In this document: piece after piece, positions 36,352 to 47,871 of the stretch
Layout: each line of letters begins with the position of its first letter
Numbering within the stretch: position 1 is the stretch's first letter
Assembly: GCA_945643635.1 (NCBI GenBank)
Contig: CALZFC010000018.1
Location: forward strand, 376,001-440,000
Source: Allodiplogaster sudhausi
Lineage: Eukaryota > Nematoda > Chromadorea > Rhabditida > Diplogasteridae
DNA: 64,000 nucleotides
Direction: 5' to 3'
The notes under the pieces: generated by a model
What the model saw: the letters and a program-made list of their open reading frames with translations, nothing else
Databases searched by the model: none
Told to the model about the DNA's origin: nothing
Made by a program: the position numbers and the translations under genes

Positions 36352-36897
36352 TCAACAGAGCTTGCATGCCTTTCCACAGTATTCCATCTTCTGTTCCTTG
36401 GTATAGCCAGGAGATTGGCAGAAGCCGCCGGCCACCCAAACGGGGCAGCTGAGAAAGAAAGTTGTGAGAGAGCATCCTGAATAGCGACAAACCGGGCACT
36501 GAAGTCAGAGCAGGAGCCGGGCACGGGAGACGGAATCGGAGGGAGATTGCGACATGTTGCGCAGCACAGCTTATCCTGGGATTGTCACTTTGCAGAACAG
36601 AAGGAATCCCTTTTATTACTTAGACGGAATTTCAAATCAATAAGTAAAAAATGCATTTAAAATGTTTTTATATGTATGTGCACACATACATACTTACCTT
36701 AATATCTTGATAAGCGATATTTGTGCAGAGTCCATTCTTTGCCCATTCGGCGCAGCTGAAAGAGTGGGAACGGAATGCAGGAACCCCAGTGGGAAAGAGC
36801 TGAAGACTAACAATTTGCTGGTGTCCACACATGGTCCTTGCGGTGATACGGTAACGAGGAGGGACAGGAACAGAAGGAACACGGCCAGACAATTCAT
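36352..36897 (-). CDS. Secreted two-domain ShKT protein (gene 3)
   Basis: More distant member of the same group. Start at 36897, signal peptide MNCLAVFLLFLSLLVTVSPQ. Domain 1 has PCVDTSK, CAEWAKNGLCTN and LCCATC. The linker is NLPPIPSPVPGSC. Domain 2 has CPVWVAGGFCQSPGYTKEQK and YCGKACKLC, ending directly at the stop. The arrangement (ShKT with CCATC, Pro-rich linker, canonical ShKT) equals that of genes 1 and 2, so all three derive from one ancestor. A TTTTAT box lies near 37,005. Confidence 0.82.
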
Positions 36898-37657
36898 TCC
36901 TGCTGTCAATTCTGGTACTATCTAACAATAAGAGTATTTTTATTAAACGACATAAGAAATAGTACTTTAAAATATGAACTGCAGCACTCTTCTCCGACGG
37001 ACTCCTTTTATGGTTCCTTTTTCTTTATGCCTCCAAGTCGACTCCATTATCTAATCCCCCTTCAGGCATCTTTTCTTTCTTTGTATTAGTCATGTTCTCG
37101 CGATCTTTGGCACTCCGCTTCTGAGTCGCCCGTTCTTATCACTTCTTTCTTCTCTTTGTTCTTTCTGACAGTTTACACAATCGAAGCTTAAGCCCGTGAG
37201 CTTCTATGTATGTAATGACACGTAGAATGCATAGATGCCTGGATGAATGCTTTTTCAGTCTTTTTTCAATTCAGTACTAAAGATACAGTCATGATGTACA
37301 TTTGTGCTCACTTAGATAGAAAGAGATTTTCTATCAGTTATAACCAGATATGTGTAACCAGATAAATACAAGTATGTATGTGCATCAATATGAACATAAG
37401 AGCATCTGTCGATGATAAATATTGAGCCAGCAGAACTCGAGTAATTCAGCAGGAAATCGAGAAGGGACAAATCGGCAAAATTGTTGTGTCTCTTTCTTCG
37501 AAAAATTGTCGCCCTATTTTGATGACTGTGAAAAGGAGGCAGAATGGGAGAAGAATAAGAATCTTATATAAAAGAGGGTCGATGAATCGTTTTCTCAGAG
37601 TTTAGTTGCATTTAGCATTACTTGAGATCGAGTTCTCACTTTAGAATACTTCCAAGA
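36898..37657. other. Divergent spacer, ShKT gene 3 (-) to Cys-rich gene 1 (+)
   Basis: No gene seen. TATATAAAAG at 37,565-37,574 serves the + strand gene, about 93 bases before its ATG. Confidence 0.5.
37565..37574 (+). promoter_or_regulatory. TATA box of secreted Cys-rich gene 1
   Basis: TATATAAAAG, 93 bases before the ATG; the paralogue at 41,603 has its TATA box at nearly the same distance (97 bases). Confidence 0.65.
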
Positions 37658-38239
37658 ATGGCCTGCAAAATTCTTCTCCTCCTCGCGGTCTCCGTCTCTC
37701 TCCTTCAGGCTCAAAACCGAATCCCTTGCGGATTTGGTAAGCATCTAATTTTACCATCTTCATATCTCGTTAACAATTTTCTCCCTGATTCTTATTGCTT
37801 TCTCTTTTTTCTCTATCTCTGTTTCTATATTTCTCTCGCTCTCTCTCTCTTTCTCTTCCAGCCTGCACTCGCCAGGCCTCCTTCTTCGTCAGCATCGACA
37901 CCGTGGCCACTACTGCGACGTGCACTGCAAATGGTGCAGATCCTCGTGACAGATGCAGTGGCTGCTGCGGTGCATACGCACTCTCCGGTTTACTCAGTGC
38001 AGTATGTCATCTCTCTCTCACTCTCTCTCTCTCTCTCTATTTCTCCCTTCCTCTCTCTCACTCTCTCTCTCTCTCTTGATCTCTATCTCTCTCACTCTCT
38101 TTATCTCTCTCATTCTCTCTCTCTATCTCTCTCTCTTTATCTCTCTCTCCTTCTGCAGGATCTCTCGTCTGGCTTCCCTGGATCCGATGGCTCTTCTTGC
38201 GTCTGCTGCACCTACAACGACCAGTGCCGCCCTCGTTGA
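37658..38239 (+). CDS. Secreted Cys-rich protein, second family (gene 1)
   Basis: Three exons: 37658-37736, 37862-38001 and 38159-38239, about 99 residues. It has signal peptide MACKILLLLAVSVSLLQAQ, then IPCGFACTRQASF, CTANGADPRDRCSGCCGAYA, and SGFPGSDGSSCVCCTYNDQC. About ten Cys are in paired and CC contexts. I do not recognise the family; it is not ShKT. The only relative in the window is the gene at 41,603, with the same exon plan. Intron 2 is a (CT)n tract. Confidence 0.85.
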   Translation: MACKILLLLAVSVSLLQAQNRIPCGFGKHLILPSSYLVNNFLPDSYCFLFFLYLCFYISLALSLFLFQPALARPPSSSASTPWPLLRRALQMVQILVTDAVAAAVHTHSPVYSVQYVISLSLSLSLSISPFLSLTLSLSLDLYLSHSLYLSHSLSLSLSLYLSLLLQDLSSGFPGSDGSSCVCCTYNDQCRPR

Positions 38240-38814
38240 TAACCAAACCCCACCAAGCATACCACATTTTCTAATATTTGAATGGCATCAAAAGACATAA
38301 TAAAACAGTTTCTCGCATGTCAGAACGGTGCCTACATAACTACGTGTACAGATATGCATGTATATACATACATATGTACATAGTAAAAGAACATTGGTCC
38401 AGTCGAATGCAGTCGTTTTAAACAGCGAGCAATGAAAATGAAAAGGCTGCAGGCAAAGAAGAACAAGAGAATACGAACTCATCAGGGAGATGAACGATAA
38501 CTAGAACTTCCTTTTGTAAGTACATATGGAGAAGAATGAAGCTTTCAACTTTCAAGAAACAAATCAAATGGTGTTGATACTGTTGAAAAAATTCAAAACC
38601 GAAATTATCAACGATCCTTACTGATATGAATCCCTTTTTTGTATTTTTATCCCTCTTGAATACAAATTATGGCTTTATTTATCATTTAAATTGGGGTTTC
38701 TCTCTTAAAATAATATTGGTTTGATCACGGATTGTAATGTAGGACAATGAACGCAAAACACCCAATTTATTGAAGAGATTGGACATAGGGTCTCTAGAGA
38801 TGAAAGAGACGCGC
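38240..38814. other. Spacer behind Cys-rich gene 1
   Basis: AT-rich; ACATACATATGTACAT repeats near 38,360. No gene seen. Confidence 0.45.
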
Positions 38815-41207
38815 CTAGAAGGGAATCGCCTTCTTCTTCGGAGAGGGAGTCTTCATCCATTCACCGAGAAAGAGTTGAGAAGAGAAATGTGAACTGGCCT
38901 GTATTCGGCCTCCCTTGGCCCGTAGAGAGCAGCCGGGCGAAGAAGATGGCGGAGAGATCGGCGAGAGAGACGACAGCACCTGGTAGGCACTCCATTATGA
39001 ACCACGAAAGAAAGGAAGAAGGCGGACATGATAGCCTGCGCCGAGCAGAAGGGGCGAGACGAAGAGCATGATAGAGGCAACCTCCCTTCCGTTCTTCACG
39101 AGATTCGCACTCAAGGAAATGCATGCTTGGATATAAGCCAGTAATGAATGATTGGAATGTACTTGTGGAAGCAGAGGACGAGAAGAGCGAAGGGAGCAGC
39201 AGCCAGCCAAGAGAGGCACGCGAAGAGATGGAAGAAGCGAGTGAAGCGATGCCAGCCAAGCGAGTCTTTCTGCAATGGAGAAGAGGACTCAGGCAAGGGA
39301 AGAAGAAGGGTCTGCCATGGTATTCGAGAAGTCGGCGACCACGCGTCTCGGCTTGTACAGAATCACTGCCACCAGCAACTGAACAAGATTCACTTTTTAA
39401 ATGTCATCTAAATTATTTACTGCGTTGATTCATCAAAAAGTAAATTTTGGGGAGGAAAAATCGCACAACGAAGAAAACGACGATTGCTCTCGGGATGGCA
39501 ACTATCGCCGCTCTGCTCTCGAAAGCTCGCCACGAAGGAACTCTGAAAGTGAAAACAGTATAATTGAACTAAATTAGTTTTTTTAAATGAAATTATGAGA
39601 GCGAAAGAGATTGTCGTGCCCGCTGAAGCAGATGTGCCCTGTGGAAGGAAATTAAGAGGAGGGCGAAGACGAGAGAAATGAAAGAGAAGCAGAAGATGAA
39701 ACTAGGCATTCTGGAGCTGTGCAGTTTGCCCATTGAGTGAGCACTGAAATCGAAATAGTTATATTTTTGATCTCACAGCTAATGCTTCTCTAGGATGAGT
39801 TGTCCTCACTGACATCCACTGCTGCACTCCACTCATCTCCCACGATGTCATTTTATCTTCGCGTTCTTCCTACACAAATGGCAGCGTTTCGCAAGTATTA
39901 TTTAGGTGAAAACTACATTTTATTTGACAGTAGCAAGTATGATCGGTCGAATTCTGGAGACTGACAATCGGATAGATTTCGAGCTGGGTGCGAATTCGAG
40001 ACTCGCGTATGCAGAGCGAGTTCAATTCCATCTCCATCTCCTGTTCTACCACAGCGGACTCCTTCTTACAACTCAGATCCGGATCGCGACACCCTTCAAA
40101 GTTTTCTTTGCTCCTTGTAAATACTGAGATCATATTTAAAAGTAATAATAAAAAATTCTGACATTCGCTGTTGAAAGTGAACAAGCATCCATCCTGCACG
40201 AACTTCCCGCTACAACTCGACTACAAAGTACATGATTATTACATAATACCAGTCGCTTTTACATGTGCAATTCTAGAAGCCTTGCCGTATACACGGCGAC
40301 GAAAATGTGGTAGGAGATGACGGCGGTGCGGAAGGACTTTTGGATTGATTGAATTGAGAGAAGAATCATTGAGTAGCCAATCCCTCAAGTACAATCCAAT
40401 CCTTCCAGGCAAGGATTCCCTCCCTCTCACCTGATCCGAGAGGCGAGAGATGTTGAAAGAGAGACGTGACATCCATGCGAGAGAACTGACCGAGCGACAT
40501 CTCAACAGAAGGGATTAACGAAATGAGAAATGACTGGGAGACCTTGAGATAGAGCAGGGGCGCCGCCACCACGGCAGTCCACACTGCCACGGGCACGATT
40601 GCGTTGTCTGCAGTTAGAGGATAAGCACTTTAAAGTACTTCATGCTTCCATATAGTTCATATTTAGAGCATCGAAGTTCAAAAAGAAATGCTGACATCCA
40701 AATTGGTAGAGCAGAAGAATCGTCGAAGCGATCGTTTCATAACCTGAAAGATGAACAGATAAGGACGATGAAAGAAGTTAAGTTAGTAACCGCATGTAAG
40801 GGAGAACAAGATGTGGAGTCGGTCGATCAAATTGGAGAGATTGAAGTGGGTAAGCTGCTGAAAAAGCTGGCCTTCTACGCGACTCTGCAAGCATAATTTA
40901 TGATCGAAACAGTGTTTAAATGGATTAAAAAACAGAAAAGGACCAAGTTGGATGAGAGTTTCATCTCTAATCAATAAGTGAGTGAAATATGCACATTTCC
41001 ATGCTGCGAGCCGTCAGACTCTGGCGGGAGAACCTCTGGCAGATCGTCGTCTTCTTCGTCTTCACCATCTCCATGGCGAAGATCATTGACCTGATAACTA
41101 TCGTTGATATCTACTTGACCATAAAAAGGAATACATGAAGAAGTTAAAATGCAAACCCGCTTAGACGCGATGTCGAATTCGGCCGAGTAACCAGCCGGCG
41201 GGAGCAT
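38815..41207 (-). CDS. Probable multi-pass membrane protein, unrecognised
   Basis: A series of exon-like frames on the - strand with good splice borders. It starts MLPPAGYSAEFDIASKR at 41207, followed by an acidic part (DGEDEEDDDLPEVLPPESDG). Several hydrophobic segments follow: VAVWTAVVAAPLLYL, AVISYHIFVAVYTARLLE, FIFCFSFISLVFALLLISF, VQLLVAVILYKPRR and HLFACLSWLAAAPFALLVL. A possible end is SPKKKAIPF at 38815. Exon joins and frames between these pieces are not certain, and part may belong to a neighbour. Steroid-reductase-like and TMEM-type identities were considered but not supported. Confidence 0.3.
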
Positions 41208-41602
41208 TGATGGTGTAAATGATGTGGTTAGTCTAGCAATCGTTCGAGATCTTCCAATATTTCATTTACTCCTGCTAAAAGTACTTTGCTAGGGTATGTA
41301 TGTTGATCAGGTAATTCTATCGATTTTCTCTTGCTGCAAATTCTTATTCACTTCTTTCCGCGAACATTAATCATTGCAGACATTTCTCTTCCTAAGCACA
41401 TTGATATTTTTTCTCCTTTTTCTGACCGTCTGGAGGCAAGGGAAATCGGAATTTAAAAACAGATTCGTCATGAACACTGGGAATTGATATGGAGTTAAGT
41501 TCTGATATAAAAGGATCCGGCCAGCCTCTCCCTGACAGCAGAGCTTCGACATTTCCATTCCAACTAACAATCTCGTTTTCTTGCCCTCTTCAGACTTTTG
41601 TC
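41208..41602. other. Divergent spacer with TATA box at 41,506-41,513
   Basis: TATAAAAG stands 97 bases before the ATG of Cys-rich gene 2. Nothing else recognised. Confidence 0.5.
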
Positions 41603-42217
41603 ATGAGCTTCATTTCCTACTTGATCATTGCAACGACTACTCTTCTTCTCGCTTCGGTTCAATGCCAAGCGCAGAGACTTCCTGCACCAACAGTTCCATG
41701 TGGTTTCTGTTAGTGGTTATCATTTTTTTTATTCAGCGTCTCTTTCAATTAGCATTTTTTTTCAATTATATTCGAAGTGACCAAAGAGAAGAAAAGGTGG
41801 TGATTAGCCTGCACTCGGAGGGCGGAGTTCCGCGTGGCCCTGGACGGGCAGCTGGCTCAGGCTGCGTGTTCCCAGAAGGGAACGTCGCCCTCTGAGAGAT
41901 GCTCCTCTTGCTGCCAGGCCTATGCTCTCTCGGCCGGTCTCACCGCTGTCAGTTCTCCTCATTATCAGGAGGGCCGCATATTTGCTTCCCGCACTTGCCT
42001 CTTGTTCACTTTTGCTTATTTTTAAAAGTAGAAAATCCATGAATGGATTAATGATAATACTAATAATGATGATGAAAGTGAATTAAAGAGCCAGGCGTCC
42101 GGCTTCCCCTCTACCGACCGCGCCTCTTGCGTCTGCTGCGTCAACAACAACAAGTGCAGCGGCGGTGGCAATCCCCCTCCTGCCATTGGCGGAGGCGCCT
42201 TCCCCACCTTTACTTAG
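41603..42217 (+). CDS. Secreted Cys-rich protein, second family (gene 2)
   Basis: Paralogue of the gene at 37,658. The exons are 41603-41708, 41808-41947 and about 42089-42217. It has signal peptide MSFISYLIIATTTLLLASVQ, then VPCGFACTRRAEF, CSQKGTSPSERCSSCCQAYA, SAGLTA, and SGFPSTDRASCVCCVNNNKC. The middle exon has the same length (140 nt) in both genes. It differs by a Gly/Pro-rich tail (SGGGNPPPAIGGG). The secreted location is inferred from the signal peptide; the function is unknown. Confidence 0.83.
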
Positions 42218-42421
42218 CTTTTCTGGCTTCATCATTTCCATAAGCTGTCATTGATGCTTTGCAATTGGAAATAAAAATGGTCTTATTCATCTTCATCAGC
42301 TTGAGCACCACGATTATGTTGGATCGATATTGTATGAGACAAACTATACATATGAACATGTTTCAGAAAAAAAAACGTGAGAGAAAATTGAACAGTTCGA
42401 AAAGAATAAGTATTAAAATGA

Positions 42422-44366
42422 TTAGGTTTGCTTGGTCCGAGTGACGAATGCAGGATCATTCAACGACTTCCACGCCTCGAATTCACCCTGATGAAAGATC
42501 GTCAATAAGACCGATGGTCCATCATTGTTATTACCTTCTCAATTCAGTTCTTCTTTTCCAAAGAATAGCCACTGACCCAGAGGCGTTGCTGCTCTTTCCG
42601 TATGGCTTCCTGTGAAAGTCGCTTGGCCAGAAGAAATCGCTTCCACTCCGGAATCGCATCGTTCGAACCTGGCGAGGCAAAGATCACTAATTAAATTTCA
42701 TTGTAGAAAAAAAGTTTTAATTCAAAGTGCCAGGAATTAATTGAATGTAAATGACTAGGACGCAACCTTTCATAAACTTCGGCGTTTCGTTCAAGCAGAA
42801 GGCAGGAGTGAGGATATTGCGAACTTGTTCGCAGTTTTCTGTCGTCTAGAAATGTGAACGATGGCAGAAGCATAGAAAACTAACGAAAAGAATGCGAAAC
42901 CTGCGCGAATCGCTTGAGAGTCTCGCGTCTCCGCTCTTCGTTGACTTCCTTGACTCCACGAATTCCTCCGGCGACTGTGGAATTGCGTAGATCGGCAAGC
43001 ACGGTCTGTTAGATATCTATATTCATCTTTCAATTATTGTTCATTGGCAGAAATGATTGAGAGTTTCTCTACTAGGAAAGTCAAATGGAATAAAAGAGAG
43101 GAAAAGAGACAAGATTGAGAATGGGAGCCGCGATGTTACTCCCTCCTCCTGCCCTCAGCATCTCTCCACTCCCTTCTGCTAGACGACGCATCCTCTCGCT
43201 CACTGCAATCTCTTCTCTTGGCAACTCTCATTTCAGCGCAATTTAGACAATTTAGTCATTGTTCTACTTATATAAAATACCATCGGCTCCTTCAGCCTCC
43301 TTCGACTCTTCCTGCTCCTTCGTTCTCTCCACTGTCTGTCTAATCGCAGCCACTGGAGCGTACTGCCGGAACGTCAGATTCAAACTCTAAATTCAACAAA
43401 TATGTATTTATTTAGTCTAGCCAAGGTTATCTACAAACATTGATGAATAAGAATTGCATTTTGTCCCCTATGGTTATTTTAGCTTTCCTTCTCACCATGA
43501 TCTTAGATCGAATCTGGTCAAAGCTGAGCTGCTGATCGAGGACGTCGTCCAGGTCATCCAGAACGGCCTCGCTTTCGAGAAGGAGGCTTTTCTGCCGGCC
43601 CTTCTCTTCTACTCTTTAAGAATTCCTTTCATATTTAAAAGAGATATGGATCTGGTGAAAAGAAGGAAAGACCTACTTTTGCCCCTGTCGTATGACATCT
43701 TGAATTGTATGAGTGGGAGGCTGCGAATTCCTCTCCTCTTCCACAGAATTCTCTCTCTTCATCTCCTTTTCAGTGTTCGCTCTCTTTTGGCATTGAGAGG
43801 GCAGAGCAGTGTCCAGAGCAATTCGTTGTTCTGAAAACAACCGGACAATTCTGTTATTCTTCTTGCGTAATGCCTCTGAATTTTAAATCAAAATCAAAAC
43901 AGATTCAAGCATGCGCCAAAAAAACTATAACTTAAACTTATGATAAAGATTATCAAACCGGAAGTTGTTGCTTCCGCTCTCCTTTGCTCTTGTGTTGGGT
44001 TGCGCTTTGAATTTCTCTTTCTAGCATCAACCAGCCTGCTGTTCTCAACTTCTCGTGGAACATTCCGGATCACCTAAAAAAAAAAGTAGAGCATATTTCA
44101 GTGAACTCGATTAAGAATCCTTACTTATCGGAAACATATAAATATCTAATGAATCAACGATGAATACATCATATATGTACATGTGTATCTACATATTTAT
44201 AACACTTTTCAGACGAAGAAAAAGACAAGTTCGTGTGAATGAGAACCTTTCCAGTGTTTCGCGAGTAGTGAATGAGAGAGGGAGACTGGCGGATCTGCTC
44301 AGAGAGACGAGTAGGAAAGACTCGGATTCCAATCGGAAGAGGGCGACGTGGAGGAGCAGCTTCCAT
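42422..44366 (-). CDS. Unrecognised charged protein, probably coiled-coil
   Basis: About ten short exons on the - strand, from MEAAPPRRPLPIGIRVFPTR at 44366 to LNDPAFVTRTKQT with stop at 42422. Intermediate pieces are VIRNVPREVENSRLVDARKR, NPTQEQRRAEATT, VLDDLDDVLDQQLSFDQIRS, FRQYAPVAAIRQTVERTKEQ, ERMRRLAEGSGEMLRAGG, GIRGVKEVNEERRRETLKRF and IPEWKRFLLAKRLSQEAIRK. The last resembles the PEWKR motif of some actin-binding proteins (espin-like), which is weak evidence. No signal or membrane segment. Exon borders are partly guessed. Confidence 0.45.
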
Positions 44367-47300
44367 TCCTCCAGCAAAGAAAGATAATCATGAGGACAAT
44401 GGCAGTTCATACAAAAAGAAAATAAGCACCAGACGCAAAACAGTCGTTTTTTTGGGTGAAAGGGATCGTTGACAAACAAAAGGCTGCAAATGCAAAGAAT
44501 GAAAAGGCAACTCCTAGTTTAAATGACAGTTGCTACCGGCAGGAATGTGTAAGACCGTCACAAATGGATAGAAGGGAGAGTGACTGATAATGGGTGCGGG
44601 TGCAGTGAGGGAGGCCATGTGGAAGACACAAAACATTCCCGGATGGGTGTGGTTGAGAGAGGAAGAGAGAGTGTATGTTTGTGAGAGATGCAGAGAATGG
44701 AAGGACAACCGCGGCGTAGAAGAAGGAAGAGGCTTGCGGTTGCCAGTGATAGAAGAGACGGGCTAAAAGGAAGTCAGGATGAAACGTGTGATAAAGCAGC
44801 GATAATTTAGTCTGCGGTGATAAGAAGAAGGTGGTTAGAGACTGGAAGATAGTGGAGAACACAAAAGCAAGCAGTGTGAGAGAGAGGGAGAGTCAGAGAA
44901 GAAGAAGAAAGAATTAAGAAATTGAACAAGAAACAACCAAAGAAGATTGGAGAAAAGCAAGGAGAAAAACCGAAGCTTTCGATTTTTAGTTAATTTCGTT
45001 TGCACCTCCTTTGTTTTAAAAGCAAAGTGAAAAAGGAAGGGAAAAAGATGAATGAATGAGAAGGGCCTGAATACAGAGCCGCTCCATTAAGTTCTCTCAG
45101 CATCTCATTCCTTCCTCTTCTTCCCCTCATTCCTTTCAAGTGAAGACAACCCTCTAAAAGAATGATGGCGTGTCAAAACGTTGGATGGACGATGCTAACC
45201 TTCAAATTCCAACAAATCAACAGCAGATGCTTTGGAAGTACGAACGAATGTATTTATCGATGCGAACATCTACCAAGGTAATTAAATGGAATATTTTCCA
45301 TTAATATTCTTGATAGTAGGGAGGGTGCAGAGAAAACTCCTCCCTGAACTGCCAAAGAACGAAGCTACACCTCTGGACGCGTCTCAGGAATGCATTACTG
45401 CCCTGTCAATCGCAAGTACAGAGAGGACCAGTTATTAGGGAGGCCAGCAAAGTGCCTGGGAGGAAGGACCGCGACTGGATCTTGCACTCGCATATCTTCC
45501 CCTTTCAACAACTTGAACTACTTCTGAGATGTATCTTCTTGCTCACTGATAGATGGACCTGCTCTCTTTTATATATTTTCATGACATGTTCAATCTTTAT
45601 AATATGTGTGTAATTACATATGTATGTACACATGCAATATGCATTACATACATGTAAAATATTTATCTTTCATAACAAAAACGAAGCAATAGTCAATAAT
45701 GTTGATTGATGAATACTGTGTATAGACAAGGCACACAAAAATGGAATATAATCCTTAATGGCATTTCAATACATTTCCTTTTTTAGCCGTTTGGGGATAA
45801 ATGATGAAAAAGTTCAGATAGATTCTGAATGCAAAAGTGAGAAAAAAAGGAAAGGAGGAAATGGAAGTACATTTGAAGTGACATTCAACATTGACCAAGA
45901 ACACACATAATTCATTCCTCGCTGGTTCTGCATCAGAAATTCGACCGATTCGATTTGCGTATATTAATATGCAAAAGTCCGTTTAACGATTTCTTTATGC
46001 ACTCGAAGAGAGTGCAATAAAAGCTTTTGTGACTGAAAACCTTCGTCACAGAACAACCTTATCAATTTGATTAAAACGCGACGGCCAATAAAGCGAGGGG
46101 ATCGAAAGAGAATGATTCATAATGGTGGCATAAACTCGTTGCTGGTCTTGTAGATCATTGTTTGGATACGATGCCCTCAAGAATTCGAAGGTGGGAAAAG
46201 GAAGAAAGTCCGAAGGAGGGGACAAAAAGGAGAGAAAGAAGGAGAGAAAGGAGAAAGGGAGGAATGAAAGTGGAATCGAGGGGAGGCTATGATGAGCACA
46301 GCAGAAATGTATTTGAAGTGCCATGAAATACAATTCGGTTAGAATAATTCGGAGATGAATTTCTTTCTTCTGCCATTTCGCTGGCTTCGTTTAGTGTTGC
46401 TTCTCACTTGTGATTTGCATGACTCATCCCTTCTTGTTTATTGAATCGAGGTCAATCGGGGTCTTCATGGCATCCTTTCCTCCTTTTGCTCAGCCGCTTT
46501 CTCTTTCCTCGAGATATCGCCATAGCGACATTACCTCACATGTACACAACACTAGGAGAGAACAGGAGGATGGATACAGAAACATATACAGAGGAGGAGA
46601 GAGTGAGAGACTAAGGAGGGAGAAGAGAGAGGGTAGAAGAAAGAGAGGAGAGAGCAGGAGGATGGATACAGAAACATATACAGAGGAGGAGAGAGTGAGA
46701 TACTAAGGAGGGAGAAGAGAGAGGGTAGAAGAAAGAGAGGAGAGAGCAGGAGGATGGATACAGAAACATATACAGAGGAGGAGAGAGTGAGAGACTAAGG
46801 AGGGAGAAGAGAGAGGGTAGAAGAAAGAGAGGAGAGAGCAGGAGGATGGATACAGAAACATATACAGAGGAGGAGAGAGTGAGATACTAAGGAGGGAGAA
46901 GAGAGAGGGTAGAAGAAAGAGAGGAGAGAGCAGGAGGATGGATACAGAAACATATACAGAGGAGGAGAGAGTGAGAGACTAAGGAGGGAGAAGAGAGAGG
47001 GTAGAAGAAAGAGACAAACAGAGAGCGAGTGAGATAAGCGAGGGAAAGTAAGAAATCAGCACGTGCTTAAAAAAACACAGAGGTGCCAAATGAGATTCCT
47101 CGCGGCGGCTTGCTATATCCGTGCTCGGGATTGCCATTCTCCTCAATCTTCTCTTTCTGTCAGCCAACTCCTGATTGTGAGCAGGAATAGATTTCAATGA
47201 GATTAGATTATCCTCTCATCCACCTGCACATTCTTTTTCAATCTTCCAAGGCTGTCAAGAATGTAAATGTTGAATAGCACTCTTTGCCAGTTGTACGGAT

Positions 47301-47871
47301 AAGATTCGGATTATTTTTTTCCCTTTCGCCAGTTTCTGTTTGTCCGCTGGAAAGCAGCTTCGAAGCTCTCACGACGCCGTTTCTTACTTGAAAGGGGAAA
47401 GCTTGAATAATACTCTTCTCCTCCATCCTAACATTCCCACATCGCAGTGCATGTCCATGTCCATATCTTGGTCGGTTTCCATCCTCCCGCAGGGTACCAA
47501 TCTGGCTTGCTCGCGTGTCCTTCCACCCAACAATCCAGCATTCTCTCCAATCCCTTCCCTTATTCCTCAGATTTGGCAAGGGGCCATCCTGTCGTTGCTA
47601 GTGGATACTGAAAGGAGCGCCACCAAAATCACCTCTTTCCTCATCTTGCACTTTCCTCTCCACTCTTCACTTTCTTTCTCTTGTGAAACATTTTTGACAA
47701 AGGACCTGCAGTTTGCAATTTTACTAACTTTCACAATTTCGCACGTGAATTTCACACTTTCACATATAAGTAAATATAATTTCACTGCTCTTTTCTTTTA
47801 ATGTTTGATCAAAGAAAAACCAAAATGCTAAAATATTTATCTTACCATTAACGTGGAAAGAGGAGCTGATG
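44367..47871. other. Gene-poor stretch with a 92-bp tandem repeat
   Basis: No gene that I can support. The frame 47,340-47,801 (153 residues) has neither family features nor splice context. The tandem repeat at 46,555-47,015 is the only clear structure. Confidence 0.5.
46555..47015. repeat. 92-bp tandem repeat, five units
   Basis: Purine-rich unit beginning CAGGAGGATGGATACAGAAA, repeated from 46563, 46655, 46747, 46839 and 46931, exactly 92 bases apart. Units alternate between GAGAGACTAAGG (1, 3, 5) and GAGATACTAAGG (2, 4), i.e. a 184-bp higher-order period. Confidence 0.95.

Noticed and set aside
28643..36897. Calling the ShKT proteins toxins
   Set aside because: ShKT folds are widespread in non-toxic secreted proteins; nothing in the sequence shows channel-blocking residues with certainty.
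38815..41207. Polyprenol/steroid reductase or TMEM192-type identity for the membrane gene
   Set aside because: Only hydrophobic pattern similarity; no catalytic or signature motif could be aligned.
46555..47015. CRISPR-like array
   Set aside because: Units are contiguous without unique spacers and the genome is eukaryotic.
47340..47801. 153-residue frame as a gene
   Set aside because: No recognisable domain, no splice context and no codon pattern; hydrophobic end is AT-rich sequence.
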